In this document: positions 25,967 through 35,148 of the stretch, in pieces
How the letters are laid out: every line of letters starts with the position of its first letter
How positions within the stretch are numbered: position 1 is the stretch's first letter
NCBI RefSeq assembly: GCF_019264345.1
Contig: NZ_JAHVAO010000001.1
Coordinates: forward strand, 1,426,001-1,490,000
DNA: 64,000 nucleotides
Direction: 5' to 3'
DNA from: Marinobacter arenosus
GTDB taxonomy: Bacteria > Pseudomonadota > Gammaproteobacteria > Pseudomonadales > Oleiphilaceae
Position numbers and translations under genes: made by a program
The notes under the pieces: generated by a model
What the model was told of the DNA's origin: nothing
Databases searched by the model: none
Seen by the model: only the letters and a program-made list of their open reading frames with translations

Positions 25967-26590
25967 ATGTCCAACCGATCCCATGCCACGCAGGAACGAA
26001 TCCTCGCTGCCGCGGAAACCCTGATCTTGGGGCGGGGGTTTTCAAGTACCGGCATCGAGGAAATCGTGGACGCTGCCGCCATCACCAAGAGCGGTTTTTT
26101 CTACCACTATGCCGACAAGAACGAGATGGCTCGAGCGCTGGTCAAGCGATACCTGGCGAAGGACAACCAGGTGTTTACCGACCTGTTCGCCCGCGCCGAC
26201 ACCCTGACTGAAGATCCTCTCCAACGGCTGCTGATATTCCTGCACCTGTTTGCTGAAACCATGGCCAAAATGGAGATGACCCACCCGGGGTGCCTGGTGG
26301 TCACCTTCACCTACGAACGCTACCAGGCGGATGAGCAGGTTGCCGAATTGGTGCGTCAGGGCGTGCTGCACTGGCGAGAGCTGATTGCGGATCGGCTGGA
26401 AACCATTGCCCAGGTGTATCCACCGCGCCTGGCGGTGGACCTGGAGGAGTTGGCGGACATGTTCACCACTGTCGTCGAGGGCGGCATCCTGTTGACCCGG
26501 GTTTTCGATCAGAACAAACACCTCGGCAAACAGGTTCTGCTGTACCGAAACTTTCTGCGGATGATATTCAGCCCCGACCCCAACCGCTAA
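25967..26590 (+). CDS. TetR-family transcriptional regulator
   Basis: 207 residues. The N-terminal HTH is typical (ATQERILAAAETLILGRGFS, then IVDAAAITKSGFFYHYADKN). The ligand domain is not specific; it has the TetR_C pattern with Phe- and Leu-rich helices (LLIFLHLFAETMAKMEMTHPGCL). Two overlapping palindromes directly upstream suggest autorepression. It is divergent from the homocysteine methyltransferase gene, whose promoter could share the operators, although that start is 165 bp away. Confidence 0.92.
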   Translation: MSNRSHATQERILAAAETLILGRGFSSTGIEEIVDAAAITKSGFFYHYADKNEMARALVKRYLAKDNQVFTDLFARADTLTEDPLQRLLIFLHLFAETMAKMEMTHPGCLVVTFTYERYQADEQVAELVRQGVLHWRELIADRLETIAQVYPPRLAVDLEELADMFTTVVEGGILLTRVFDQNKHLGKQVLLYRNFLRMIFSPDPNR

Positions 26591-26944
26591 CTACCTCGGA
26601 CCGTCCTTTTGCCAGGGCCACCTTCCCTCGATTTCAAGGTGCAGCGTTACGCTCAAGAAGCTTCTGATGAGAATGATGAGTGCAAGGACACCGACGTTTT
26701 CCAGGGAATCGGCCACGACAACCGTCCGAATGATGTCCCCTGCGATCAGAAACTCCAGACCGAGGATGATCGAGCGCCCCAGATCCTTGCGGTATTTTTT
26801 GTAGGCCACGCCCTCTTCAAGCGTGCGATAGGTGCGAACGAAGACCGTGGTTGACACGCAGGACCCGATGACGACCACCAGGATTCCGAAGGCTTCAATC
26901 ACAAATCCCACGAAGGTTATGACTTCAAGGAAATTGGCTTGCAT
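26591..26944 (-). CDS. DUF1622 family membrane protein
   Basis: 117 residues with three hydrophobic helices (about 6-28, 53-72, 78-98) and the DUF1622 core YKKYRKDLGRSIILGLEFLIAGDI split over helix 2. The family is thought to be an inner-membrane protein of unknown role. ATG 26944 has AGGA 7 nt upstream; a longer frame to 27001 begins in poor sequence. Its stop directly abuts the TetR stop, tail to tail, with no spacer or terminator. Confidence 0.9.
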   Translation of the reverse strand: MQANFLEVITFVGFVIEAFGILVVVIGSCVSTTVFVRTYRTLEEGVAYKKYRKDLGRSIILGLEFLIAGDIIRTVVVADSLENVGVLALIILIRSFLSVTLHLEIEGRWPWQKDGPR

Positions 26945-27037
26945 CTCATCATCCTGGAAGGTAGCGAACCAAGTGGACCTCTCCACGCCACGACTACTCA
27001 AATCATAGTCGACGCCGGCGCGATTCTCCTCGGGTCT

Positions 27038-27985
27038 TTACCAGGCAAAGGATAGGTCCACGACCAGGGTCTCTGCATCAAAGCCGGTTGTCTCTTCGGT
27101 GCGACTGCCTACGTAGGACACCTTGAGCCCGGAGACGGGCGTGACCGGGTGTGCGTAACTCAGTTTCCAGCCGACATTTTGCCTGACATCGTCCTGGTCA
27201 ACGCCGTTGATGCGGCTTTCACCGCCGTGGTTATAACCAAGACTGATACCCGCCCACTGCCCGGGCCCGAGTGAATAGATCAGGTGGCCATGCACAAAGT
27301 ACAACGGTTCCTGTTCGAGGGAGTTGCCGTTAAAGAAATCGTCATTTTCGGCGTGGAGCGCGACCTCACCCGTCAGTTCCGTTGTCCAGTTACCCCGGCT
27401 GTGAATCACCCCAAGTTGTGGCCTGAATACGAACCGGTTTTCGCCCAGGTTGAGCAGTTTATCTTCCTCATAGCCACCGGTTGGCAGGCGCAGCACCAGC
27501 CCCACCCCCACGATCGTTTCCCGGCCCGCCGTTGCCCGATACCTGGCAAATTCCTGGCCCCGCAGAGGCGGCGCCCCGTACACGTTCATCGCGACTCGAA
27601 CCAGGGTATCCGACCAGCCAACCCGTGAGGTTGACGCGGGAACACCGTTCACTAAGCCCGTCCATTTTGCCCTCTGATAAGCCTGGGTGATGTCCAGTCG
27701 CGCCGATTTCCCCAACGCCTCAAAGGTCCGAATGTATTTGGCTGCCCAGGTGTCCTGCGTTAACTCGACGTTTTCAAGTCGTAAGGTGGGGTCGAAGTAA
27801 ATATCCGCTTCGGTGTGTGCGAAGGCAATGCCACCGAAATTTGCGTCCACCGGAAGGTGGTTCCACATCCGAGGTTCAGGCTCCAGGGCGAAACATGGCA
27901 ACGCCAGCCCGAGCGCAAACGGGCAAAGGGAGCGGCGAATAAAAGCCCCGTGAAAGGATCGCAGAACAGTCAGGAAAGCAGGCAT
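27038..27985 (-). CDS. Outer-membrane beta-barrel protein, phenol-MetA-degradation-like
   Basis: 315 residues. An Arg-rich signal peptide is followed by a hydrophobic stretch ending near Phe32 (GLALPCFA). The body has repeated amphipathic strands and ends in LSFAW, an outer-membrane C-terminal signature with a terminal aromatic residue. The TGGYEEDKLLNLGENRFVFRP segment is typical of PF13557 (putative MetA-pathway of phenol degradation) barrels. The start overlaps the upstream J-domain gene by 16 bp, so the two are probably cotranscribed. Transport or sensing role unknown. Confidence 0.85.
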   Translation of the reverse strand: MPAFLTVLRSFHGAFIRRSLCPFALGLALPCFALEPEPRMWNHLPVDANFGGIAFAHTEADIYFDPTLRLENVELTQDTWAAKYIRTFEALGKSARLDITQAYQRAKWTGLVNGVPASTSRVGWSDTLVRVAMNVYGAPPLRGQEFARYRATAGRETIVGVGLVLRLPTGGYEEDKLLNLGENRFVFRPQLGVIHSRGNWTTELTGEVALHAENDDFFNGNSLEQEPLYFVHGHLIYSLGPGQWAGISLGYNHGGESRINGVDQDDVRQNVGWKLSYAHPVTPVSGLKVSYVGSRTEETTGFDAETLVVDLSFAW

Positions 27986-28701
27986 TCCTTGGCCTCATTG
28001 ATTCGAGCTGCCAGATAGTTACTTCCGCCGTGGTCCGGGTGCACCTTCTGCATCATCCGGCGGTGCGCCCGGATGATCTCCTCCCGGGAGGCTCCGGGCT
28101 GCAATCCGAGGATGTCCAGAGCCTCGCTTTCGGTCAGCGGGCCGCCGGCACTGCCGTCTTTGGCCTGCTCGCCCGCCTCCTCATCACCGCCATCCCCCTC
28201 GTCATCGTCGCGCCAGGAATCCCCGAACCGTCGATCGAGGTAGGTTTCCAGCAGCCGCGCCGAGTCTTCATCATGTGCCCGGCAATACCGTAACAACTCA
28301 AGAAACTCGCTCTCGCCCAGATCCGCCAGCTGCCGGCCGGCCATGGGACCTTTCAGAACGGTGCCACTCATGGCGCCGGAATCGTGGTCCAGGGTCATCT
28401 CCAGAATGTCCCCGGACACATGGGATTGATTGCCCGCTTTGGCCCGCGCCCCACCTCTTCCCGCGCCGGCCAGGCTTCCGGACAGCAGCGAGGGCAGCAC
28501 ACGGCGCAACAGCGGATAAAGAAATGCCAGCAGGGCAAAGACAAAGTGCAACCGGCCGGTCACGGCCAACACCACCACAATGGCAATCCCGACGAACAAC
28601 GCCAACCTGATGGCGGCCGGCCCTCGCTGTTTCCGTGGCAAGCTGCGCAGCCACAATGCCGCGAACAGGGACAACACGAGAAATATCAGCGTTATGTGCA
28701 C
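27970..28701 (-). CDS. Membrane-anchored protein with C-terminal J-domain
   Basis: 243 residues. The N-terminal 70 residues contain two or three hydrophobic helices; a Gly/Ala-rich linker and an acidic stretch (DDDEGDGGDEEAGEQ, near 175-190) follow. The last 50 residues are a J-domain with DILGLQPGASREEIIRAHRR and VHPDHGG (HPD at 221-223). This is the layout of DjlA/Pam18-like DnaJ partners that recruit DnaK to a membrane. It precedes the VWA-domain gene's downstream position in a minus-strand cluster and overlaps the barrel gene. Its client is unknown. Confidence 0.88.
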   Translation of the reverse strand: MHITLIFLVLSLFAALWLRSLPRKQRGPAAIRLALFVGIAIVVVLAVTGRLHFVFALLAFLYPLLRRVLPSLLSGSLAGAGRGGARAKAGNQSHVSGDILEMTLDHDSGAMSGTVLKGPMAGRQLADLGESEFLELLRYCRAHDEDSARLLETYLDRRFGDSWRDDDEGDGGDEEAGEQAKDGSAGGPLTESEALDILGLQPGASREEIIRAHRRMMQKVHPDHGGSNYLAARINEAKECLLS

Positions 28702-28730
28702 ACGGAACTCCGGGCTAATCGACTCAACGG

Positions 28731-28746
28731 GGTCCGGGAACGGACC
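28731..28746. terminator. Intercistronic hairpin between the VWA and J-domain genes
   Basis: GGTCCG-GGAA-CGGACC, a perfect 6-bp stem with a tetraloop, placed immediately after the VWA stop codon in the minus-strand transcript. No U-run follows, so it may attenuate or stabilise rather than terminate. Confidence 0.4.
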
Positions 28747-29442
28747 TTATCGGATCTGCTGGGTCAGGCGCTTCACTTCCGCCGAACTGCGGCTTGAAAA
28801 GTCCTCCAGGGCTTTGGCACCCCCGGAGGCATAGACCGCCACCGCAGCCATAAGATCCTTGAGCACCTGCGGGCTGTTACGATCAAAGGGGGCATAAGCA
28901 CCGCCGGACAGCTTGCTGACCTGTTGGAACACCGCCCGGGCGTGGGCATCGTCCCCCTCATGGAACATGAACACTGGGGTGCGCAGCATGCCCAGCTCGC
29001 CGGCGGTATGGCAGAGCGCATCCACCGGTTCCTCGCAACAGTCCCCGATAAACACCACCGCCTTCACGGCCTCCTTGCGGGTTTCCTTGAGCGCGTGCGC
29101 CAGAACCTTACTGATCTGGGTGCGGCCACCCAGGCAGAACACGCCATTCATCAGATTCAGAAGCTGACCGGTCTCGGTAACAAATTTCGTCGCCTTGAAT
29201 TCGCCAAAGCCCCGGTAGTAACACAGCTGAATGGCCAAACCGCCCAGGTCCCGGGTCGCCAGGAACAATTCGCTTTGCAGGTGGCACGCCTGATCCCACG
29301 TCGCCTCCCGGCTCGCAGTGGCGTCCAGGGCGAATATCAAACGGCCCCGGCCCGCACCACCTTTGGGCAGTGTGCGGACCTGGTGGATAAACTGGTCGAT
29401 GGACTGTTTATCGGATTTTGGGCGTAGTTCTTTGTCGGACAT
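28747..29442 (-). CDS. VWA-domain protein with MIDAS motif
   Basis: 231 residues. A von Willebrand A fold is indicated by LIFALDATASREATW, where DATAS (residues 40-44) is a DxTxS MIDAS motif, and by VVFIGDCCEEPVDAL on a later strand. Such proteins bind partners through a divalent metal. It is upstream of the J-domain gene in the same direction, 46 bp apart, suggesting a joint role in assembly or quality control. The start at ATG 29442 is preferred to GTG 29460 by reading frame only; both ribosome sites are weak. Confidence 0.85.
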   Translation of the reverse strand: MSDKELRPKSDKQSIDQFIHQVRTLPKGGAGRGRLIFALDATASREATWDQACHLQSELFLATRDLGGLAIQLCYYRGFGEFKATKFVTETGQLLNLMNGVFCLGGRTQISKVLAHALKETRKEAVKAVVFIGDCCEEPVDALCHTAGELGMLRTPVFMFHEGDDAHARAVFQQVSKLSGGAYAPFDRNSPQVLKDLMAAVAVYASGGAKALEDFSSRSSAEVKRLTQQIR

Positions 29443-29664
29443 AGGCGTCTGGAAACCCACTCAGAATGGCCACGCTATAACCCTAATCCTAGGGCAAAGA
29501 ACGCCTGATTCACAGGCCGTGGCCGACCCCGGGTATCGCCAATCATCACCCCCCACGGCCGAGCGCCACCCTTCCGCAGAAGATCGCACCACCGGTTGTC
29601 GCACTTAACCCGTTGGCATAATCTGCAGGTACGCCTGAACACCTCTGATACCGGAGGCCTCACC

Positions 29665-30534
29665 ATGTTCTATGGCCGCTGCTTTCCGACCGCCGAGGGT
29701 GCGCCATCATGGTGGCTCCTCCTGGTGATTGTGCTGCTAACGACTCTGGCCCTGCCGCGTTCCGCCCAGGCCTCGGACACGGTCTACCTGTTGTACCGTC
29801 AGTGGCAGCCCTACGACTGGCCGGAGGATGTACCCTCGGCCAGTGAAGTAACCCGTTCCCAGCGAGGGCTGGGCTGGCGTCGCGAACGTGCCGACGGTGA
29901 TTTCGGCGTTGATTACGATTACCAGCCCCTTCGGATCCGCACCGGGGAACCGGCCCACAATGGCCATTTGCATCGGTTCATGGTCGGCGGCCAATGGCGG
30001 CACGGGCTGTACCGCGTGCAAGCGCGGGCGGAGCTGGCCGGCACGTCCAACATGTTCAAGTATCAAAGCGTTCACGGCGATATCGCCACGGGTCGCGTGG
30101 CCGTGTTCCGGTCGGTTCATGAGAGTTCTGCCTTCAGCCTCGGCGTCGGCGGCGATCACCGCTTCGGCTCGTTCCGGTGGCTTCCCCGAATTCGCTGGGA
30201 GCACACCGATGACAATGGCCAATGGCTCGCGGATCTGCCGGTCCTGCTGCAGTGGCAAAGCCCCGGCAGCCGATGGACACTCCGCCTGGAGCGCGAAGGG
30301 GATCGTTGGGCCACGCTGGATGCGACCCGGGAGGTGGAAGGCGCACTCTACCTGCGCGAGTGGCGAACGGAGCTCACCTACCGGATCAATTCCGGTCGCC
30401 CATGGTGGCCCGCCATGGTTCTGGGCGTTGGCGCGAGTGTGGATACCCGCGTCCGGTACCCGGACCTGGACGCCGGCACCCTGGACCTGCGCCTGGGCGA
30501 TGCGCTGTTCGGGAGCATCCGGCTCGACTGGTAA
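29665..30534 (+). CDS. Secreted, beta-rich outer-membrane protein of unknown family
   Basis: 289 residues. A long signal peptide ends near RSAQA|SD. The rest alternates strands with many Trp, Arg and Tyr residues and ends in IRLDW, a terminal-aromatic pattern fitting an outer-membrane barrel. ATG 29665 follows GGAGG by 8 nt; the longer frame from 29596 lacks a ribosome site. It is divergent from the VWA/J-domain cluster across 222 bp. I do not recognise the family. Confidence 0.78.
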   Translation: MFYGRCFPTAEGAPSWWLLLVIVLLTTLALPRSAQASDTVYLLYRQWQPYDWPEDVPSASEVTRSQRGLGWRRERADGDFGVDYDYQPLRIRTGEPAHNGHLHRFMVGGQWRHGLYRVQARAELAGTSNMFKYQSVHGDIATGRVAVFRSVHESSAFSLGVGGDHRFGSFRWLPRIRWEHTDDNGQWLADLPVLLQWQSPGSRWTLRLEREGDRWATLDATREVEGALYLREWRTELTYRINSGRPWWPAMVLGVGASVDTRVRYPDLDAGTLDLRLGDALFGSIRLDW

Positions 30535-30705
30535 AGAGGGTCCATCCGCCATATCCGGGATCAGGAAAGCCGGAATTTTTTTCCAGCCTGCCGATCTCTG
30601 ACTACTCTTACAATACTCCGACCAACCATACCAAACGCACAACGACACATTGAGGGCGATGTGAGCCGCCCCCTATGACCCACTGACAACTGAGTGAGCG
30701 AGAGT

Positions 30706-31239
30706 ATGAGTTTTACTGGTGAGAAGTACCCAGGCGTGAAACCCCCGGCGAAGGAAACCGAAGGGTTCCGGCTGAACCACACCATGCTCCGTATCAAGGA
30801 TCCGGAAAAGTCCCTGGCCTTCTACACCCACTTGCTGGGGATGACCGTATTACGGCGGCTGGATTTCGAGGAAATGCAGTTCTCACTGTATTTCCTCACC
30901 AGACTGAACGAGGGGCAGACCGCGCCTGAGGAAGAGGCCATCCGCACCGTCTGGACCTTCAGCCAGACCGGCATACTTGAGCTGACCCATAACTGGGGCA
31001 CGGAGAACGAAGAGGACTTCTCCTACCACGACGGCAATGCCCAGCCCCAGGGGTTCGGACATATCTGCATCTCGGTTCCTGACCTCGATTCCGCCATCGA
31101 CTGGTTCGACGCCAACGAGGTGACCTACGTGAAGCGTCCCGAGGAAGGCACGATGCCCGACGTCGCCTTTATCAAGGATGTCGACGGTTACTGGATCGAA
31201 ATCATCGAGGCACAGCGATTGGGGTCACTCGGCGACTGA
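30706..31239 (+). CDS. gloA: Lactoylglutathione lyase (glyoxalase I)
   Basis: 177 residues, the longer GloA class (as in Pseudomonas and eukaryotes). Metal ligands are visible: His in LNHTMLRIKD, Glu in TGILELTHNWGTEN, His in GFGHICISVPD and Glu in GYWIEIIE. It converts the methylglyoxal-glutathione hemithioacetal to S-lactoylglutathione. I take ATG 30706; a GTG 12 nt earlier is open but less likely. It is a single gene with about 170 bp of upstream sequence in which I see no clear operator. Confidence 0.95.
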   Translation: MSFTGEKYPGVKPPAKETEGFRLNHTMLRIKDPEKSLAFYTHLLGMTVLRRLDFEEMQFSLYFLTRLNEGQTAPEEEAIRTVWTFSQTGILELTHNWGTENEEDFSYHDGNAQPQGFGHICISVPDLDSAIDWFDANEVTYVKRPEEGTMPDVAFIKDVDGYWIEIIEAQRLGSLGD

Positions 31240-31259
31240 CCAATCCCGTGCTGCGGAAC

Positions 31260-31715
31260 TCACTCCGCCAGCGCTGACCGCACCTTCTTGCTCAGATGGC
31301 CCATATCAACCCGGCCCGTGACCTGGGGGCGCAGTTCGTTCATCACGCGCCCCATGTCCTGCATCCCCTTGGCATCGGTTGAACGGATCGCCGCGCGAAT
31401 CAGGGCGTCCAGGTCATCCTCGGTCAGGGCGGCGGGCATGAATTCCTCGATGATCACCATCTCCGCCCGTTCCTTGTCTGCCAACTCCTCGCGGCCGGCA
31501 TCGTCATACTGACTGGCGGCGTCGCGACGCTGCTTGAGCATCTTGTCCAGTACCTTCAGCACGTCCTCATCGGACAGCTCCCGGCGTTCATCAATCTCGA
31601 TCTGTTTGACTGCGGCCTGGGCCATGCGCAGCGTCACCAGCCGGGATTTATCCTTGTTCCGCATTGCGTCTTTTACTGCGTTGTTCAACTGGTCCTTGAG
31701 GGATGCGTCCGCCAT
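31260..31715 (-). CDS. GatB/YqeY domain protein
   Basis: 151 residues, full length for YqeY (LKDQLNNAVKDAMRNKDKSR, then LPAALTEDDLDALIRAAI and the C-terminal GRVDMGHLSKKVRSAL). The domain binds tRNA-related substrates in GatB; the free-standing protein is of unclear function. In many gammaproteobacteria it lies between rpsU and dnaG; here it follows a rhodanese gene by 37 bp, so the context is different. AGGAG is 6 nt before ATG 31715. Confidence 0.93.
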   Translation of the reverse strand: MADASLKDQLNNAVKDAMRNKDKSRLVTLRMAQAAVKQIEIDERRELSDEDVLKVLDKMLKQRRDAASQYDDAGREELADKERAEMVIIEEFMPAALTEDDLDALIRAAIRSTDAKGMQDMGRVMNELRPQVTGRVDMGHLSKKVRSALAE

Positions 31716-31752
31716 GATCGTGCTCCTTCTGTGTGGATTAAGGGAATGGGCT

Positions 31753-32112
31753 TCACGCGGCACCGAACTGTGCAATCAGCTCATCGCAACTGCAGTCGAT
31801 GATGCTGACGTCCCTGAACCCCATCTTCGTCAGGGACGCCGCGGCCAGCGCCGCACGGCCGCCGGTGGCACAGTGTACGAGAATGGTCCGGTCCGGATCC
31901 GTGGTCTGTTCGGTGATTTTCATCTCAAGCACACCACGGGGAATGTTGATCGTGCCGGCCGGGCGTTTTTCAGCCACTTCACCGGGCTCACGCACGTCGA
32001 TCACCAGGGCATCACTGTGCTCGGACATCAGCGCTTTCGCCGCCTCGGGCGTCAGGCAATGCAGAGAGGCCTTGGTTTCTGCGACGATTTCTTGCAGGGT
32101 TTTCAGACTCAT
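31753..32112 (-). CDS. Single-domain rhodanese
   Basis: 119 residues. The persulfide loop is HCATGGR with the catalytic Cys in the CxTGGR-type loop, and ALVIDVREPGEVAEKRPAGTINIPRG precedes it (split motif DVRE...G-INIP). Such GlpE/PspE-like proteins carry sulfane sulfur. A second Cys pair (DCSCDE) near the C-terminus is unusual. It is followed by the YqeY gene and is divergent from a membrane protein gene. Confidence 0.92.
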   Translation of the reverse strand: MSLKTLQEIVAETKASLHCLTPEAAKALMSEHSDALVIDVREPGEVAEKRPAGTINIPRGVLEMKITEQTTDPDRTILVHCATGGRAALAAASLTKMGFRDVSIIDCSCDELIAQFGAA

Positions 32113-32204
32113 AATGATTTACTCCGTTTGGACCAGTGGCCCGTTGTTCTCAATTGCGGTTTAATGCGCCAGACACTCACTCGCCTGCAGATGCGCCTGT
32201 CACT

Positions 32205-33167
32205 ATGCCCATTGTCACATCGCCCGAGCAACACGTCTCCGAAGTTGAGATCGAGCAGGCAATCCGCTCCGGCATTGAGCGCTACTTTGACGACTGCCGG
32301 GCGCGGATCCCGGCATTTATTGACCGCCATTTCCACTACCCGGGCGCCATCGCCACCAATCGCATGGCTCTGGGATGGGACATGTTGCGGGCACCCGCCA
32401 ATCTGCTTTGGGCGCCGATATACGCCCTGGCCTGTCTGGTCAGGGTTCTGGTCCCCGAACGAACCGGCCTGAAGTGGCTGCACCATGCGGCAGATCGTGT
32501 ACCTGCCGGTTTTACCACCCGCGTACAACAGCACATCTCGGACCTGATTCAGGTGGAACTGCTGAACAATGGCCAGGAAGCCCCGTTGCTGGAGAGCTAC
32601 CTGGTTGAGGCCCTGGAGGCGGCCTATGCGCGCCACACTCTGGGCCCCGTCGACCACCAGAAATTCAGCAAACTGATTGAGCCGCTGGTCGCGGACGCCC
32701 TCGGCCAGTACCGGGTGACCCGGACGGCGTCTGCCGATATCACCAACAGCATTTCATGCACCGTACTGGGGGCGTTTGCGTTCCAGAAGTTCACTCCGGG
32801 GGGGATCGGGCTCGGGGTGGTGCTCGCGTCCATGCTCGCAAAAACCCTGGCCGCCCGGGACTTTATCCTCGGGGAAACCATTGGCGGGTGGTACTACAGT
32901 TTCTTTCCACCCGAGCCTTCGCTGGCCACCACGGCCAGCGTGATGGTCGCGGTCATGGCCGCACTGGCAGCCTTTGCGGCTTTATCCGGGGTTATTTTCG
33001 ATCCCGTTCAGGCGGCGATCGGTTTGCATCGGCGGCGCCTGAACAAACTACTGGATCACCTGCAGAGAGACGTCACCGTCAGCACCCAAAGCAGCTTCCG
33101 CCCGAAAGACCACTTTGTGGCGCGCATTCTGGACACCTTCGATATGATCAAATCGGGCTTGAGCTAG
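32205..33167 (+). CDS. DUF6635-like membrane protein
   Basis: 320 residues. The N-terminal half is soluble and helical (IEQAIRSGIERYFDDCRARIPAFIDRHF split, NRMALGWDMLRAPANLLWAP), with a short hydrophobic patch. The C-terminal half holds two or three helices (TPGGIGLGVVLASMLAKTLA, VMVAVMAALAAFAALSGVIF) and a terminal Arg/Lys-rich segment. I recall this layout from hypothetical proteins of marine gammaproteobacteria, possibly DUF6635, without certainty. The start is ATG 32205; no strong ribosome site is visible. Divergent from the rhodanese gene. Confidence 0.78.
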   Translation: MPIVTSPEQHVSEVEIEQAIRSGIERYFDDCRARIPAFIDRHFHYPGAIATNRMALGWDMLRAPANLLWAPIYALACLVRVLVPERTGLKWLHHAADRVPAGFTTRVQQHISDLIQVELLNNGQEAPLLESYLVEALEAAYARHTLGPVDHQKFSKLIEPLVADALGQYRVTRTASADITNSISCTVLGAFAFQKFTPGGIGLGVVLASMLAKTLAARDFILGETIGGWYYSFFPPEPSLATTASVMVAVMAALAAFAALSGVIFDPVQAAIGLHRRRLNKLLDHLQRDVTVSTQSSFRPKDHFVARILDTFDMIKSGLS

Positions 33168-33264
33168 CCTGCGCCGGCTCTTACTTAACCCGCCATGGCC
33201 GAGCCCCTGTTCGTGAGGTAAAGGGACTGACTTCGCAGTGTGCGAGGCGGTAGATTTAACGGAT

Positions 33265-33310
33265 AACCGGAGCAGGTTCAATCGGGGAGGCGATAAACCG
33301 CTCCGGTTTT
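33265..33310. terminator. Long-loop stem-loop between the DUF6635-like and BCCT genes
   Basis: AACCGGAGC and GCTCCGGTT pair as a perfect 9-bp stem around a 26-nt loop, followed by TTTT on the plus strand. It lies between convergent genes and can end transcripts from the left. Confidence 0.55.
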
Positions 33311-33316
33311 CCCGGA

Positions 33317-34909
33317 TCACATCTTGCCTTCGGCAACCAGCAGGCCGCGCTCGTGGTGTAGGCCTTTGAACAGGCTGTAACTCATCACCAGCAGCACCAG
33401 GGTGAACGGTAGACCGACACTCAAGGCACCTGCCTGGAGGGCGTTCAGTGCTTGTTCACCGCCCACAAACAGCAGGACACCGGCAATCGAGCCCTCAGTA
33501 ACCGCCCAGAAGACACGTTGGGCTTTCGGGGCATCAATCTTGCCACCCGATGTGATGCTGTCGATGACGAGGGAACCGGAGTCCGAAGACGTCACGAAGA
33601 ACGTGAGGACCAGCGTAATACCGATGAACGAGGTGAGCCCCGAGAGCGAAATATTCTCCAGTGCCTGGAACATCGCCAGGGACACCTCGGTCAGCCCCTC
33701 GGACGCCAACACCCCGACATCGTTGCGGACCTGGTCAAGGGCACTGCCGCCAAACGCACTCATCCAGAAAACGGTAATAATCGTGGGAATGATCAGCACG
33801 GCGGTAACAAATTCACGCACCGTGCGGCCCCTCGACACCCGGGCGATAAACATACCCACGAACGGCGACCAGGAAATCCACCACGCCCAGTAGAACACCG
33901 TCCAGCCGTGGAACCAGGTGGTATCTTCCTCACGCCCGAACGGATTACTCAGCGCCCCCATGTTGGAGGCATAGGAAACCGTGGTGTCCCAGAGCCAGTT
34001 GAAGATGGCGAGCGTGGGCCCGGCAAATATCACAAACACCAGCAGCAGACCTGCCATTACCATGTTGGCGTTACTCAGCAGTCGTACACCACCATGGATA
34101 CCGCGTATGACGGAAAAGGTTGCGACCGCGGTTACACCCGCGATTACGCCTATCTGAGCGCTGAGGCCACCCTCGATATCGAACAGGTAGGACAGCCCGG
34201 ATGCGGCCTGCTGAGCGCCGAAGCCCAGCGAGGTGGCAAGCCCGAAGATGGTCGCCAGAACGGCCACGGTATCAATCACATTGCCGGGCCAGCCCCACAC
34301 CTTGTCGCCCAGGATGGGGAAAAAGGCGGAGCGGATCGTCAACGGAAGCCCCTTGTTGTAGGCAAAGAAGGACAACGACAGGCCAACAATGGCATAGATC
34401 GCCCAGGGGTGCAGACCCCAGTGATACATGGTCGCCCCCATCGCCAGACGGGCGCCCTCAGGTGTGTTTGGCTCCACCCCCAGGGGCGTGCCATACCAGT
34501 CGGTGTAATAGGCAACCGGCTCGGCGACCGACCAGAACATCAGCCCCGTGCCCATGCCGGCAGCAAACAGCATGGCAAACCAGGACATCATGGAAAACTC
34601 AGGCTTGGCGTCGACACCGCCAATTCGAATCTTGCCCACCGGCATGAAAATCAGCGCCAGGCAGAAAAGAACAAACAGGTTTGCACTGAGGAGGAAACCC
34701 CAGTCAAAGATCGCGATCGCACCATTCTTGGCACTATCAAGGAGCTCTTTCGCTCCGGACGGGAAAATCAGCGTGGCCACAACGAACGCAACGATCAGCA
34801 GCGCCGTTAACGGAAACACGACGTTGTGGATATCGAAACCGAACCGGGCGATATTGTCCTGTCCCGCCACGTAATCGGTCTGATAATCATCTATAGCGAC
34901 ATCACCCAA
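33317..34909 (-). CDS. BCCT-family transporter (betaine/choline/carnitine type)
   Basis: 530 residues with about twelve hydrophobic helices and family hallmarks: GMGTGLMFWSVAEPVAYY in helix 3, TTWFHGWTVFYWAWWISWSPF in helix 8 with FIARVSRGRTVREF. It imports betaine-like osmolytes with Na+ or H+; the exact substrate cannot be assigned. I start it at TTG 34909, because GAGGAGG lies 7 nt upstream; the frame open to 35017 lacks a credible site. No choline-oxidation genes are adjacent. The 239-bp divergent spacer to the GST gene may hold its promoter. Confidence 0.93.
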   Translation of the reverse strand: MGDVAIDDYQTDYVAGQDNIARFGFDIHNVVFPLTALLIVAFVVATLIFPSGAKELLDSAKNGAIAIFDWGFLLSANLFVLFCLALIFMPVGKIRIGGVDAKPEFSMMSWFAMLFAAGMGTGLMFWSVAEPVAYYTDWYGTPLGVEPNTPEGARLAMGATMYHWGLHPWAIYAIVGLSLSFFAYNKGLPLTIRSAFFPILGDKVWGWPGNVIDTVAVLATIFGLATSLGFGAQQAASGLSYLFDIEGGLSAQIGVIAGVTAVATFSVIRGIHGGVRLLSNANMVMAGLLLVFVIFAGPTLAIFNWLWDTTVSYASNMGALSNPFGREEDTTWFHGWTVFYWAWWISWSPFVGMFIARVSRGRTVREFVTAVLIIPTIITVFWMSAFGGSALDQVRNDVGVLASEGLTEVSLAMFQALENISLSGLTSFIGITLVLTFFVTSSDSGSLVIDSITSGGKIDAPKAQRVFWAVTEGSIAGVLLFVGGEQALNALQAGALSVGLPFTLVLLVMSYSLFKGLHHERGLLVAEGKM

Positions 34910-35052
34910 TGTGAAGCCTCCTCGGCCGCATGGTCTGGCAGCCTGTTTGAAAGTGAACCTCCCTAAAATCACCCTAATATTTTGACCTCTAAGAATCAAA
35001 CGCGCCTTCCGAACCATACCAGTCGCTGGGCGGCACTCGCCAAAAGCCTGAA

Positions 35053-35074
35053 TTCTGTGCCAGAAAACACAGAA
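35053..35074. promoter_or_regulatory. Inverted repeat TTCTGTG-N8-CACAGAA in the BCCT/GST spacer
   Basis: A perfect 7-bp dyad with 8-bp spacer between the divergent BCCT and glutathione transferase genes, 75 bp upstream of the latter. A 10-bp direct repeat AATATTTTGA also occurs in this spacer, at 34976-34985 and 35121-35130. Confidence 0.4.
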
Positions 35075-35148
35075 GAGATGAACCAGAACGCCATTTACAG
35101 ACTACTCTGCTAATCTGCCCAATATTTTGATGCGAATGGAGTTTCTGC

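Noticed and set aside
33452..34810. 452-codon plus-strand frame
   Set aside because: It is antisense to the BCCT transporter and its composition (Gly, Arg, His, Asn, Gln) is typical of a complement of membrane-protein codons.
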